From Acidimicrobiia bacterium (GTDB lineage Bacteria > Actinomycetota > Acidimicrobiia > IMCC26256 > JAMXLJ01): a stretch of DNA of 64,000 nucleotides. Below, one piece after another: positions 45,069-54,009 of this stretch (within the stretch, counting starts at the first letter, position 1; the number at the start of each line of letters is the position of its first letter). The position numbers and the translations under genes were made by a program. The notes below the pieces were generated by a model that worked only from the letters and a program-made list of their open reading frames with translations, did not search any database and had not been told where the DNA came from. The DNA lies in NCBI GenBank assembly GCA_035651955.1, contig DASRES010000003.1, forward strand, positions 1 to 64,000, in the 5' to 3' direction.

Positions 45069-45747
45069 CGTCGAACGCGCCCCGACGAGCGCCGACGCGA
45101 CGACGGACGTTCTCGACGCGCCCGTCGTGCGCTTCGACCGCGTCGAGCGCGTCGTGCACTGGTGCAACGCGACGCTGTTCGGCGTCCTCATGCTGACGGG
45201 GGCCGCGTTGTACGCGGGCCCGATCTCGACGCTCGTCGGACGGCGCGAGCTCGTCCGCACGATCCACGTCTACTCAGGTCTCGCGCTGCCCGTCCCGTTG
45301 CTCGTCGGCCTGTGCCTGCGTGCGGGCCGTCAGCTGCGCGCCGATGTGCGCGCGCTGAGCCGCTGGATCCCCGACGACTCGCGCTGGCTGTTCTCGTGGG
45401 GCCGCGACACGCGCGTGCGGCTCGGCAAGTTCAACCCGGGGCAGAAGCTGAACGCGACGTTCGTCGCCGCGGTGATCGTGGTCATGCTCGCGACGGGGTC
45501 GATCATGAACTGGTTCAACCTGTTCCCCACCGACTACCGCACCGGCGCGGAGTTCGTGCACGACTGGTTCGCGCTGGGGCTGTGGCTGGTCGTCATCGGT
45601 CACGTGTGGCTCGCGTTCTCCGACCCCGTCGCCCTCCACGGCATGACCGGCGGGTCCGTGACCGCGTCGTGGGCCCGGCGCCACCGGCCCCGCTGGTACG
45701 AGGAGCTGACCGGCTCGGCGGAAGGGGTCCCGAGGGCCGATCGCTAA
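45046..45747 (+). CDS. Cytochrome b561-like membrane subunit
   Basis: The 233-residue protein has four membrane spans with candidate haem-ligand histidines: RVVHWCNATLFGVLMLTG, TIHVYSGLALPVPLLVG, and VHDWFALGLWLVVIGHVWLAF. It resembles formate-dehydrogenase gamma or Ni/Fe-hydrogenase cytochrome b subunits and is much larger than a pure MsrQ haem protein domain. GTG 45046 overlaps the oxidoreductase gene by 23 bases, so they are a two-component redox unit linking the quinone pool to the exported molybdoenzyme. Confidence 0.85.
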   Translation: MTTSRQADVERAPTSADATTDVLDAPVVRFDRVERVVHWCNATLFGVLMLTGAALYAGPISTLVGRRELVRTIHVYSGLALPVPLLVGLCLRAGRQLRADVRALSRWIPDDSRWLFSWGRDTRVRLGKFNPGQKLNATFVAAVIVVMLATGSIMNWFNLFPTDYRTGAEFVHDWFALGLWLVVIGHVWLAFSDPVALHGMTGGSVTASWARRHRPRWYEELTGSAEGVPRADR

Positions 45748-45757
45748 CCTCGGATCC

Positions 45758-46915
45758 ATGCCCTCCACCTCCCCCGCTGCACGCGATCCGAAGGACGTCC
45801 GCCTCCCCAAGGACCTCCTCCCCTCCGACGGCCGGTTCGGCTCGGGACCGTCGAAGGTCCGGCAGGCCGCCGTCGACGCGCTGGCCGAGGCCGCGCCCGG
45901 CTATCTCGGCACGAGCCATCGCCGCCCGGGCGTGAAGTCGGTGGTCCACCGCGTGCGCGAGGGCCTCGGTGACCTCTTCTCGCTGCCCGACGGCTACGAG
46001 GTGCTCCTCGGGCTCGGCGGCACCACGGTGTTCTGGGACGCGGCGTCGTTCGACCTCGTGGAGCGGCGGAGCCAGCACCTCGTGTTCGGCGAGTTCTCGT
46101 CGAAGTTCACCAAGGTGACGCGCGACGCGCCCCATCTCGACGACCCCGACGTGATCGAATCGCCGACGGGAACGCACCCGAGCCCGCGCGCGACGGGTGA
46201 CGTCGACACGTACGCGCTGACCCACAACGAGACGTCGACCGGCGTGACGATGCCGATCGTCCGCCCCGACGGCGCGCGCGAGGACGCGATCGTCCTCGTC
46301 GACGCGACGTCGGGCGCGGGCGGGCTACGGGTCGACCCGTCGCAGTTCGACGTCTACTACTTCGCGCCGCAGAAGTGCTTCGCGAGCGACGGGGGCCTGT
46401 GGCTGGCGCTGTGCTCGCCGGCGGCGATCGAGCGGATCGAGCGCATCCGCGAGTCGGGACGATGGACGCCGGCGTCGATCGATCTCACGACCGCGATCGA
46501 GAACTCCCGGCTCGACCAGACGTACAACACACCGGCGCTCGCGACGCTGTTCCTCCTCGCGGAGCAGATCGAGTGGATCGTCGGCAACGGTGGGCTCGAA
46601 TGGGCCGCGTCGCGTTGCGACCGCTCGGCGGAGACGCTCTACGGATGGGCCGAGGCGCACCGCTACGCGACGCCGTACGTCGCGAAGCCGGATGAGCGCA
46701 GCCACGTGACGGCGACGATCGACTTCGCCGAGCCCGTCGACGCCGCTGCGGTCGCGACCGCGTTGCGTGCGAACGGGATCGTCGACACCGAGCCGTACCG
46801 CAAGCTCGGTCGCAACCAGTTGCGGATCGCGACGTTCCCGGCCATCGAGCCGGACGACGTCGCGATCCTCACGCGCGCGATCGACTACTTGCTCGACGCG
46901 CTCGGCTGGTCCTGA
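45758..46915 (+). CDS. serC: Phosphoserine aminotransferase
   Basis: The 385-residue PLP enzyme makes phosphoserine from 3-phosphohydroxypyruvate. Signatures: SDGRFGSGPSKVRQAAVDAL, LGTSHRRPGVKSVVHRVREG, LGLGGTTVFWDAASF, THNETSTGVTMPI, LVDATSGAGGL and the cofactor lysine in YYFAPQKCFASDGGLW. This is the actinobacterial-type SerC. TAACCT (45745-45750) ends 7 bases before the ATG, indicating its own leaderless promoter rather than strict operon dependence on the upstream cytochrome gene. Confidence 0.93.
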   Translation: MPSTSPAARDPKDVRLPKDLLPSDGRFGSGPSKVRQAAVDALAEAAPGYLGTSHRRPGVKSVVHRVREGLGDLFSLPDGYEVLLGLGGTTVFWDAASFDLVERRSQHLVFGEFSSKFTKVTRDAPHLDDPDVIESPTGTHPSPRATGDVDTYALTHNETSTGVTMPIVRPDGAREDAIVLVDATSGAGGLRVDPSQFDVYYFAPQKCFASDGGLWLALCSPAAIERIERIRESGRWTPASIDLTTAIENSRLDQTYNTPALATLFLLAEQIEWIVGNGGLEWAASRCDRSAETLYGWAEAHRYATPYVAKPDERSHVTATIDFAEPVDAAAVATALRANGIVDTEPYRKLGRNQLRIATFPAIEPDDVAILTRAIDYLLDALGWS

Positions 46916-46936
46916 GCGAGCTCGCCCTGCGGCGCT

Positions 46937-47707
46937 TCAGGCGTTCGCGACGAGCTTGAACAGCGCGCCCGTCGGGTCCGACGCCTGTGCGAGCCGGCCG
47001 TAAGGCGTGTCCTCCGCGGGGAGGACGGTCGCGCCGCCGAGCTTGCCGATCTTCTCGAGCGTCGCGTCGGTGTCCTCGACCGCGAAGTAGACGTTCCAGT
47101 GCGACGGGACGCCGTCGGGCAGGAAGGCGGACGCGTCCATGATGCCGGCGAGCGCGCCGTCACCCTCGCCGAACGTCGTGTAGCGGAACTCGGGCGTGTC
47201 GCTCGCCGTGAAGGTGTCCCAGCCGAAGACGGCCCGGTAGAACGCGACCGACTTGTCATAGTCACGCGTGTGCAGCTCGAACCAACCGGGCGTGTTCGGC
47301 TCGGCAAGTTCGACGAACCCGGGGTGCGTTCCCGGCTGCCACGTCCCGATCGCGGCCCCGCCGACGTCGGCGAGCACCGCCATACGGCCGAGGTCGCCGA
47401 CGTCCATCGCGGGCGCGTACACCTGCCCGCCGTTCGCGACGGTCGCGTCGACGGTGCGCTGCGCGTCGTCGGTCGCGAGATACACGGACCAACCGTCCGG
47501 CGTCCCCTGCGAGCCGTCGTTGAGCATGCAGCCGGCGATCGGCGCGCCGTCCTTCAGGAAGTTGATGTAGCCGCCGAACTCCCAGCCCGTCTGCTCGGAC
47601 TTCCAGCCGAACAGCTCGCCGTAGAACTCGCGGGCGCGGTCGGTGTCGGACGAGAAGAGGTCGACCCAGCAGGGCGCGCCCAGCGGCGCGCCGTCACGCT
47701 TCGGCAT
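46937..47707 (-). CDS. VOC-superfamily protein with two glyoxalase-like domains
   Basis: The 256-residue protein contains two tandem VOC domains. The first begins GAPCWVDLFSSDTDRAREFYGELFGW, the second GWFELHTRDYDKSVAFYRAVFGW, each followed by the typical beta strands. The layout resembles the mycobacterial CFP30B/glyoxalase-like proteins. Whether it binds metal or has enzyme activity is not clear. GAAGGAG before the ATG shows a normal ribosome binding site. Confidence 0.87.
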   Translation of the reverse strand: MPKRDGAPLGAPCWVDLFSSDTDRAREFYGELFGWKSEQTGWEFGGYINFLKDGAPIAGCMLNDGSQGTPDGWSVYLATDDAQRTVDATVANGGQVYAPAMDVGDLGRMAVLADVGGAAIGTWQPGTHPGFVELAEPNTPGWFELHTRDYDKSVAFYRAVFGWDTFTASDTPEFRYTTFGEGDGALAGIMDASAFLPDGVPSHWNVYFAVEDTDATLEKIGKLGGATVLPAEDTPYGRLAQASDPTGALFKLVANA

Positions 47708-47799
47708 GGCAGTGCTCCTTCGCGATGCTCGTGAGGTGTCGCCCGTTCCGACGACGCCGGGGTCACGAACTCATCGCAGCTCTCGACGAGCGCGTGCCG

Positions 47800-48672
47800 T
47801 CAGGCGGGTGGCCGGAAGACCTGCGTCTCCAGGCCGATGCCGCGCGGCTTGTCGCCCGCGAGCGTCACGCGGTGCATGACGCGGCGCTTGTCGCCGTAGT
47901 CGTAGATGCCGAAGTGCATGGTCGTGCGGTTGTCCCAGAACGCGAGCGTCCCCGGTCGCCAGTGGTAGCGCACGATGAACTCGGGTTGCGTCATGTGGTC
48001 GTACAGCAGTTTCAGCAGGCCCTGACCCTGCGGGCCGTCGAAGCCGGCGAGGCCGACGGTGAACTGCGAGTTGACGAAGAGGCTGCGCCGGCCCGTCTCC
48101 GGGTGGACGCGCACGACGGGATGGAAGACCGGGTACAGGCGCTCGAGCTTCTCGCCCTCCCAGACGTTGCCCTCGCCCGCCGCCACCCGCTCCGCGTAGT
48201 ACGGGTCGTAGTGGATCGCCATCAGCCGGTCGCACATCTCGCGCAGCGGCTCCGCGAGCGTCTCGTACGCGGCGCGGGTGTCGGCCCACATCGTGTCGCC
48301 GCCGACGTCGGGCAGGACGACGGCCCGCAGCATCGACGCCATCGGCGGCCGCGACATGTACGTGACGTCGGTGTGCCAGAAGTTGGTGCGGTCCTTGTTG
48401 CTGTCGATGGGGAGGACCTCGGGGCGCTCCGACACGACCGGCTCGATCGGGTGGCCCTCGGTGGGCGTCCCGAACCGGCGGGCGAACGCGAGGTGGCGGT
48501 CGTCGTCGAGGTGCTGGTCGGGGAAGAACACCACGAGCCGATCGAGCCACACCTGGCGGATCGCGTCGATCACGTCGTCCGGCAAGTCCTGCGACAGGTC
48601 GACGCCGTGGATCTCGGCGCCGATGGTCGAGCTCAGGAGGCGGACGTCGAGGGCCGTGGCAACGTCGGTCAT
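47800..48672 (-). CDS. TauD/TfdA-family Fe(II)/2-oxoglutarate dioxygenase
   Basis: The 290-residue enzyme has the facial triad: His and Asp in NFWHTDVTYMSRPP (about 97-110) and the distal His in KRRVMHRVTLAGD, plus the 2-oxoglutarate-binding Arg after it. The N-terminus IGAEIHGVDLSQDLPDDVID is typical of TauD. It may oxidise a sulfonate, aromatic ether or amino-acid-like substrate. I prefer ATG 48672; ATG 48681 would add three residues. Confidence 0.9.
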   Translation of the reverse strand: MTDVATALDVRLLSSTIGAEIHGVDLSQDLPDDVIDAIRQVWLDRLVVFFPDQHLDDDRHLAFARRFGTPTEGHPIEPVVSERPEVLPIDSNKDRTNFWHTDVTYMSRPPMASMLRAVVLPDVGGDTMWADTRAAYETLAEPLREMCDRLMAIHYDPYYAERVAAGEGNVWEGEKLERLYPVFHPVVRVHPETGRRSLFVNSQFTVGLAGFDGPQGQGLLKLLYDHMTQPEFIVRYHWRPGTLAFWDNRTTMHFGIYDYGDKRRVMHRVTLAGDKPRGIGLETQVFRPPA

Positions 48673-48719
48673 GCGTTGCATCTTGGTGCAGTAGACAGCC
48701 CGCGTCACGCCAGCCAGCC

Positions 48720-49058
48720 TCACGCACACCCGACGGTGGTGGTCGTGAAGCTGAACGTCCGTCCGTCGTCGGCGCGGAAGAGGGAAAGGTCGGGACGCAC
48801 CAACGTCATCGTCCCGTGCAGCGCGAGCGGCGCGGGCGACGCGGCGCCCGACAACGCCCACCAATGGCGGTCGAACCACACGGGTACACGGGGGGTGCCG
48901 ACCTCGACGGTCAACGGTTCGCTCGCGCCGAGCGCGACCGCGTGTCCCGGCAGGCCCCTGCACCGGCCGTTCGTGGCGCTGTGGTCGCCGCTGGAGCATG
49001 CGCCGACCGCGAGGACGAACGCCGCGCAGACCGCGGACAACCCCTGCCTCGAACGCAC
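48720..49058 (-). CDS. Small putative lipoprotein
   Basis: The 112-residue product has a signal peptide (about 8-19) ending in a lipobox-like LAVGAC, followed by SSGDHS and a short domain of about 90 residues with two more Cys (in GRCRGLPG and the final VGCA) that might form a disulphide. No family recognised. It starts with GTG and is 7 bases downstream of the endonuclease V-like gene on the same strand, so probably co-transcribed. Function unknown. Confidence 0.6.
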   Translation of the reverse strand: MRSRQGLSAVCAAFVLAVGACSSGDHSATNGRCRGLPGHAVALGASEPLTVEVGTPRVPVWFDRHWWALSGAASPAPLALHGTMTLVRPDLSLFRADDGRTFSFTTTTVGCA

Positions 49059-49065
49059 GCGCTAG

Positions 49066-49779
49066 TCATACCTGCCCGCGGCGCGCCGCACGTGCGATAC
49101 GGCGGGCGTGCTGGAGCGGGGCGGGTGTGCGGGCATCGCCCGGCGATGCTTCGAGGACGACGCGCGTCGCGGTACTGGGCGTCGTCCGCCACGCGGCGTG
49201 CGCGATCACCGGGCGGGTCCCCGCTCGCGTGCGGATCCAGTGGGCGACGACCTCGCCGTCCAGCGTGAGCGGCGCGCTCGCGCCGCGCTGCTCGCCGGCG
49301 GGCATGTCGCCGTGCGCGACGAGCGCCCGGTGCGTCACACCCACGGTGGGGACGTCGAGGACGGCACCCAGGTGCAGCGCGAGCCCGGCACGGCGGGGAT
49401 GGTCCAGACCGGTGGCGTCGACGAGGAGGACGTCGGGTTGCGTCGCGAGCGCACGCACCGCTGCCTCGAGGATCGGGCCTTCCCGGAGCGCGAGCACTCC
49501 GGGCTCGTACGCCGCGGGAACATGGTCGAAGACGACGGCTTCCGCGACGACCCGTCCGTCGTGCCACGCGACCGCGCCCGCCCACGCATGATCGCCGGGC
49601 GCGCCGGGGCCCTGCTCGCCCCGCGCGAACGCGACGAAGCAACCGCCGACGACGGCTGTGTCGGCCGGTGACCACGGCGGTACGTCGCGTGCGGCGCGCG
49701 CGAGCGCGTGCTGCATCTCGACGAGCGCGCCCGCGGACGTAGGCCATCCCCAACGGGAGTCGTGCACCGCGTGCATCAT
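49066..49779 (-). CDS. nfi: Endonuclease V family protein with an altered metal site
   Basis: The 237-residue protein has clear Endo V motifs: YEPGVLALREGPILEAAVR with catalytic Glu100, LLVDATGLDHPRRAGLALHL with Asp121, and VPTVGVTHRALVAHGD. Endo V nicks DNA or RNA near inosine. The first metal-binding Asp (GVD motif in E. coli and Thermotoga enzymes) is Cys47 here, in VVGGCFVAF. As far as I recall, other actinobacterial homologues share this GGCF variant, so it may be a distinct, altered or inactive subgroup. The gene starts 7 bases from the divergent methyltransferase gene. Confidence 0.85.
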   Translation of the reverse strand: MMHAVHDSRWGWPTSAGALVEMQHALARAARDVPPWSPADTAVVGGCFVAFARGEQGPGAPGDHAWAGAVAWHDGRVVAEAVVFDHVPAAYEPGVLALREGPILEAAVRALATQPDVLLVDATGLDHPRRAGLALHLGAVLDVPTVGVTHRALVAHGDMPAGEQRGASAPLTLDGEVVAHWIRTRAGTRPVIAHAAWRTTPSTATRVVLEASPGDARTPAPLQHARRIARAARRGQV

Positions 49780-49786
49780 CGCGACC

Positions 49787-50779
49787 GTGGACGACGCTGC
49801 CGATGTCTGGGCCGCCGCTGACCTCGTCACCGCGATGGCCGTGCGCGTCGCGGCCACGCTCGGCCTGGCCGACCGCGTCGGACGCGACGGCGGGACCGCG
49901 ACCGAGATCGCTCGTCAGGTCGACGCGGACGCCGACGCGCTCGACCGTCTGCTCCGCCATCTCGTCACGGTCGGGCTGTTCGCATACGAGCCCGACGGCC
50001 GGTACGTGCTGACCGCGCGGGGCGCGTCCCTACGCGATGGTCACCCGTCGGGCCTGCGCGATCGTCTCGACCTCGAGGGAGCGCTCGGCAGGAGCGAGGC
50101 GTCGCTCGTGCACCTGCTCCACTCGGTGCGCACCGGCGAGGCGTGCTTCCCGCTCGAGTTCGGCCACGGGTTCTGGGACGACGTCGCGTCGGACCCGCGG
50201 CGTCGCGCGTGGTTCGACGCGCAGATGGCGAGCGACGTGGCGACGTGGGCACCGGCCGTCCTCGCGTCGTACCCGTGGGGGTCCTTCGATCACGTCGTCG
50301 ACGTGGGCGGCGGCGACGGGACGTTGCTCATCGCGTTGCTGCGCGCGCATCCACGCCTGCGCGGCACGGTCATCGAGCAACCCGCGACCGCGGACACCGC
50401 CCGCCGATCGTTCACGGCTGCCGGGCTCGCGTCGCGCGCGGACGCGGTCGCGGCGAGCTTCTTCGAACCGATGCCCGCGGGCGCGGACGCGTACCTGCTC
50501 TGCGCGATCCTCCACGACTGGGACGACGACTCCGCTCGCACGATCCTGCGCCGGTGCGCACAGGCCGCAGGATCAGCCGGGCGCGTCTTCGTGATCGAGA
50601 AGCCGGTCCGTGAGGGCGCGGGTGACCGCACCGCGATGGACCTGCGCCTCCTCGCCTTCTTCGGTGGACGTGAGCGCACAGTCGAGCAGCTGCGCGCGCT
50701 CGCGGGCGAGGCCGGGCTTCGGGTCGTCGCCGTGCACGGCGACGGTGACGTCGCGGTGGTCGAGATGTCCACGACCTGA
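49787..50779 (+). CDS. SAM-dependent O-methyltransferase (acetylserotonin OMT-like)
   Basis: The 330-residue protein has an N-terminal dimerisation/winged-helix domain (DLVTAMAVRVAATLGLADRVG, LLRHLVTVGLFAYEPDGRYVLT) and a C-terminal Rossmann methyltransferase domain: DHVVDVGGGDGTLLIALL, GTVIEQPATADTARR, YLLCAILHDWDDDSARTILRR with the catalytic-type His, and VFVIEKPV. Such enzymes methylate hydroxyl groups of natural products or carotenoid-like molecules. GTG 49787 is used because the conserved domain begins at once. Confidence 0.88.
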   Translation: MDDAADVWAAADLVTAMAVRVAATLGLADRVGRDGGTATEIARQVDADADALDRLLRHLVTVGLFAYEPDGRYVLTARGASLRDGHPSGLRDRLDLEGALGRSEASLVHLLHSVRTGEACFPLEFGHGFWDDVASDPRRRAWFDAQMASDVATWAPAVLASYPWGSFDHVVDVGGGDGTLLIALLRAHPRLRGTVIEQPATADTARRSFTAAGLASRADAVAASFFEPMPAGADAYLLCAILHDWDDDSARTILRRCAQAAGSAGRVFVIEKPVREGAGDRTAMDLRLLAFFGGRERTVEQLRALAGEAGLRVVAVHGDGDVAVVEMSTT

Positions 50780-50903
50780 CTCGTGCGCGGTTCGAGCGGT
50801 CCCGCGGGACCGGCCATGTGAACGAGTCGTCGACACGAGGGGGATTCCGAGGAGATCGCACCGGCTCGCCGCTCGTTCCGCCGTAGGTGCGCACACTCGG
50901 GTC

Positions 50904-51302
50904 ATGCCCGCGGCACCGCCCGGTTGGTATCCCGATCCGTACGGACCTCGCCCTCGCCTCCGTTGGTGGACGGGGACCCACTGGACCTGGTTGATCGCGT
51001 CGTCGTCCCCCGGCTGGCTCGGGCCCGTCGCGGTCGTGCTCCTCTTCGTGATGATCGAAGCGGCGATCACGATCGCGATGCTGGGCGGTCTCGTGCTCGA
51101 TCACCTCGGATGCGGGTCGGTCGACCCGACGGACCCGGCGAACTACAGCAGCGTCGTCATTCGCAACGACACGCCGCGACCCGTCGTCGTCGGCGACTGT
51201 CGGGGTGCGTACTGCAGCGAGGTCGACGCGCTGCTCCAACCCGGTAGGTCGATCCGCGTCGACGCTGCATGCGGCGTCGCCGGCGGCGACATGACGTCGT
51301 AG
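50904..51302 (+). CDS. DUF2510 membrane protein
   Basis: The 132-residue protein starts with the DUF2510 motif PPGWYPDPYGPRPRLRWWTG followed by HWT. It then has one membrane span (about 40-62, PVAVVLLFVMIEAAITIA) and a short outer domain with four cysteines (LGCGS, GDCRGAYCSE, AACG), perhaps disulphide bonded. DUF2510 is an actinobacterial cytoplasmic module of unknown function at the N-terminus of many membrane proteins. The role here is unknown. Confidence 0.78.
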   Translation: MPAAPPGWYPDPYGPRPRLRWWTGTHWTWLIASSSPGWLGPVAVVLLFVMIEAAITIAMLGGLVLDHLGCGSVDPTDPANYSSVVIRNDTPRPVVVGDCRGAYCSEVDALLQPGRSIRVDAACGVAGGDMTS

Positions 51303-51584
51303 CGCGTCCGCACCCCTCGGCGCCGCACGCTCGGATTCATCGCCGTGCGCACACCTCGCTAGCATGACGGGATCATCTACGACATCTCGCGCGCGTCGCC
51401 GACGCGCGACGACGCGACCTGCGGTCGCCTCGGGCCGCCCGCACCGCCCGGAACGACACGCCGAGGGCGTCACGCCGTCCTCGAGTGTTGACATCGCGTC
51501 CGACGCGACCGCGCCGAGCACTGCGGCAGCCAAGAGCTCAGTGCCCCGTCTTCCCCGGTCCCGCGGGACCGTCCAACACGCAGG

Positions 51585-52478
51585 TCACGCCGGTGCGTCC
51601 GCGAGAACTTCGGCGACGACGCCCAGCGCGCTGACCCGCCATCCCATTCGGCGCCAAGCCTCCGTCTCGCCGTCGAGCTCCGCGGGCACGTCGATCAGTG
51701 CTTTCCAGAGCGCCCATCCTCGGCCGCGCTCCCAGGTCGCGTCGTCGACGCCGATGGCAGCACGAAACGCGCGCCGGCTCTCGCCGTGGAAGAGCGTCCA
51801 CGCGATCGCCACGTCACATGCAGGATCGCCGACCGCACAGCACCCGAAGTCGATGACGGCCGAGAGGTGCCCGTCGACCACGAGCAGGTTCGATCCGGTG
51901 ACGTCACCGTGAACCCAGGTGTCCGGGCCCTCGGTCGTTGCATCGACCGCACCGTCCCAGACGGCGGACACCGCGGTCCGATCGATCGTTCCGTCGAGCG
52001 CCGCGACGACTCGGCGCGTCGGACCGTCCAACGTCGACAGCGGGCCGCCGCGGAACCACGAGTGCAGACCGGGCCGAGGTCCGCCCACAGGATCGACGTC
52101 GCGCAGCGCGGCCAGGAACCTTGCAACGTCCGACGCGAACACGCTCAGATCGCTGATCCGGTCGACCGTCGCGACATCCCCGTCGAGCCACCGGTACACC
52201 GACCACGGCATCGGAAAGTCCGCGCTCGGCACGCCTCGCGCGACCGGTTGCGGGATCGCGAACGGCAACCGCGGCGCGAGCAGGGGCAACCATCGATGCT
52301 CCTTCTCCACCTGCGCCGCGTAGCAGTCCGCGCTCGGCAGTCGCACGGACAGCGAGTCGCCGAGGCGGTACGTCACGTTGTCCCAGCCGTCGGGATCGAC
52401 GCGGCGAAGCGGCAGGTCTGCCCACTGCGGGAACTGAGCCGCGAGCAGCCGGCTCACGACCGGGGGCGTCGCACGCAT
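51585..52478 (-). CDS. APH-family phosphotransferase
   Basis: The 297-residue protein has the aminoglycoside-phosphotransferase kinase fold: a nucleotide-binding N-lobe (GWDNVTYRLGDSLSVRLPS), the Brenner catalytic motif WVHGDVTGSNLLV with Asp, and VIDFGCCAVGDPACDVA. The family includes antibiotic kinases, hydroxyurea kinases, choline kinases and metabolic kinases. Nothing here shows that it confers resistance. ATG 52478 begins shortly before the conserved lobe. It is divergent from the selenoprotein operon. Confidence 0.83.
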   Translation of the reverse strand: MRATPPVVSRLLAAQFPQWADLPLRRVDPDGWDNVTYRLGDSLSVRLPSADCYAAQVEKEHRWLPLLAPRLPFAIPQPVARGVPSADFPMPWSVYRWLDGDVATVDRISDLSVFASDVARFLAALRDVDPVGGPRPGLHSWFRGGPLSTLDGPTRRVVAALDGTIDRTAVSAVWDGAVDATTEGPDTWVHGDVTGSNLLVVDGHLSAVIDFGCCAVGDPACDVAIAWTLFHGESRRAFRAAIGVDDATWERGRGWALWKALIDVPAELDGETEAWRRMGWRVSALGVVAEVLADAPA

Positions 52479-52575
52479 CGAGTCCACGACGAGACTGTGG
52501 CCGCGCGGAGGCGTGCGACGAAACCGAAATCCGACCGCGTTGACGATTGCCCGGCGCGCGGGCGATCCTCCCCGC

Positions 52576-54009
52576 ATGCTTCCCGTGCCGGACGGCCTCG
52601 TCGCCGTCGTCAAGCGGGACTGCCCGACGTGCAACCTCGTGGCGCCCGTCCTCGCCGAGCTCGCCCGCGACGACGAGAAGCTGACCGTCGTCTCCCAGGA
52701 CGACCCCTCGTTCCCCGACGGCATGACCGTCGTCGACGACCGCGATCTCGACGTGTCGTTCGCCCTCGACCTCGACACCGTGCCGACGTTGCTGCGCGTC
52801 GAGAACGGCGACGAGATCGGGCGCGTCGTCGGGTGGAGCCGCGACGCGTGGCAGGAGTTCACGGGTCACGACGCGCTCGGCGACGGGCTGCCGGAGCACC
52901 GGCCCGGGTGCGCGTCGCGCACGCAGGACCCGGCGATCGCCGAGGCCCATGCCGTCGCGCAGATCACGCCGAGGTTGCGATCGCGCACCGTGACGCTCGG
53001 CTCCGACGAGGACGACGCCGAGGCCTGCTTCGCGCGCGGGTGGACGGACGGCCTTCCCGTCGTCCCCCCGACGCCCGAGCGCGTCGCGCGCATGCTGATC
53101 GGGACGACCCGCGCACCTGAGGACGTCGTCGCGGTCGTACCGCCGGACCTCGTCGAGTGCACCGTCGAGAAGGTCGCCGCGAACGCCGTGATGGCGGGCT
53201 GCCGGCCGGAGTACCTCCCGATCGTGCTCGCCACCGTCGAGGCCGCGTGCACCGACGAGTTCAACATGCACGGGCTGCTCGCGACGACGTGGTTCGCGGG
53301 CCCGGTCGTCGTCGTCAACGGGCCGGCCGCACGCTCGGTCGGCATGAACTCCGGCGTCAACGCCATGGGGCAGGGGAACCGCGCGAACGCGTCGATCGGC
53401 CGCGCGCTCCAGCTCGTCGTGCGCAACGTCGGCGGCGGACGGCCGGGCGAGATCGACCGCGCGACGCTCGGCCAGCCGGGCAAGTACACGTTCTGCTTCG
53501 CGGAGGACGAAGCCGGCTCGCCGTGGGAGCCGCTGCACGTCGAGCGCGGCTTCGGACGCGACACGTCGACCGTGACGCTGTTCGCCGGCGAAGGCCCGCG
53601 CGGGATCATCGACCAGCTCTCCCGCGAGCCGGAGTCGCTCGCCCGGAGCTTCGCGTGGTGCCTGCGCACGACGACACACCCGAAGATCGCGATCGCGTTC
53701 GACGCGATGCTCGTCGTCTCGCCCGAGCACGCGCGCGTCTTCCGTGAGGCCGGCTGGACGAAAGCGCGGTTGCACGAGGAGCTGAACGCGCTGCTGCAGC
53801 TCGACGGCAAGGACATGGTCCGCGGCGCGGGTGGGATCGCGGAAGGTCTGCCCGAGGTGCTCGCCGACGCGACGTTGCCGAAGTTCCGCGACGGCGGGCT
53901 GCTGATCGTGCATGCGGGCGGTGGTGCCGGCTTGTTCTCCGCGATCATCGGCGGGTGGGCGAGCGGCGCAGGCGGCAGTCAGGCGGTGACACGGGAGGTC
54001 GGTACGTGA
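52576..54009 (+). CDS. Thioredoxin-fold N-domain fused to a large domain, first gene of the UGSC selenoprotein operon
   Basis: The 477-residue protein begins with a thioredoxin-like domain (VVKRDCPTCNLVAPVLAELA, Cys16 and Cys19; then DTVPTLLRVENGDEIGRVVGW). A large unnamed domain follows, with conserved-looking blocks ARGWTDGLPVVPPTPERVA, ANAVMAGCRPEYLPIVLATV, MNSGVNAMGQGNRANASIGR and VHAGGGAGLFSAIIGGW. The stop overlaps the GTG of the UGSC gene, so the two are tightly coupled and probably form a complex or redox pair in which the CxxC serves the selenocysteine protein. Chemistry unknown. Confidence 0.78.
   Translation: MLPVPDGLVAVVKRDCPTCNLVAPVLAELARDDEKLTVVSQDDPSFPDGMTVVDDRDLDVSFALDLDTVPTLLRVENGDEIGRVVGWSRDAWQEFTGHDALGDGLPEHRPGCASRTQDPAIAEAHAVAQITPRLRSRTVTLGSDEDDAEACFARGWTDGLPVVPPTPERVARMLIGTTRAPEDVVAVVPPDLVECTVEKVAANAVMAGCRPEYLPIVLATVEAACTDEFNMHGLLATTWFAGPVVVVNGPAARSVGMNSGVNAMGQGNRANASIGRALQLVVRNVGGGRPGEIDRATLGQPGKYTFCFAEDEAGSPWEPLHVERGFGRDTSTVTLFAGEGPRGIIDQLSREPESLARSFAWCLRTTTHPKIAIAFDAMLVVSPEHARVFREAGWTKARLHEELNALLQLDGKDMVRGAGGIAEGLPEVLADATLPKFRDGGLLIVHAGGGAGLFSAIIGGWASGAGGSQAVTREVGT

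Noticed and set aside
51303-51584. Possible gene in the 282-base gap before the APH-like gene
   Set aside because: Open frames exist on both strands but are Arg/Ser/Thr-rich shadows without start signals or motifs.
51585-52478. Antibiotic-resistance kinase
   Set aside because: The APH fold is shared by many metabolic kinases, and neither sequence nor context shows a resistance role.
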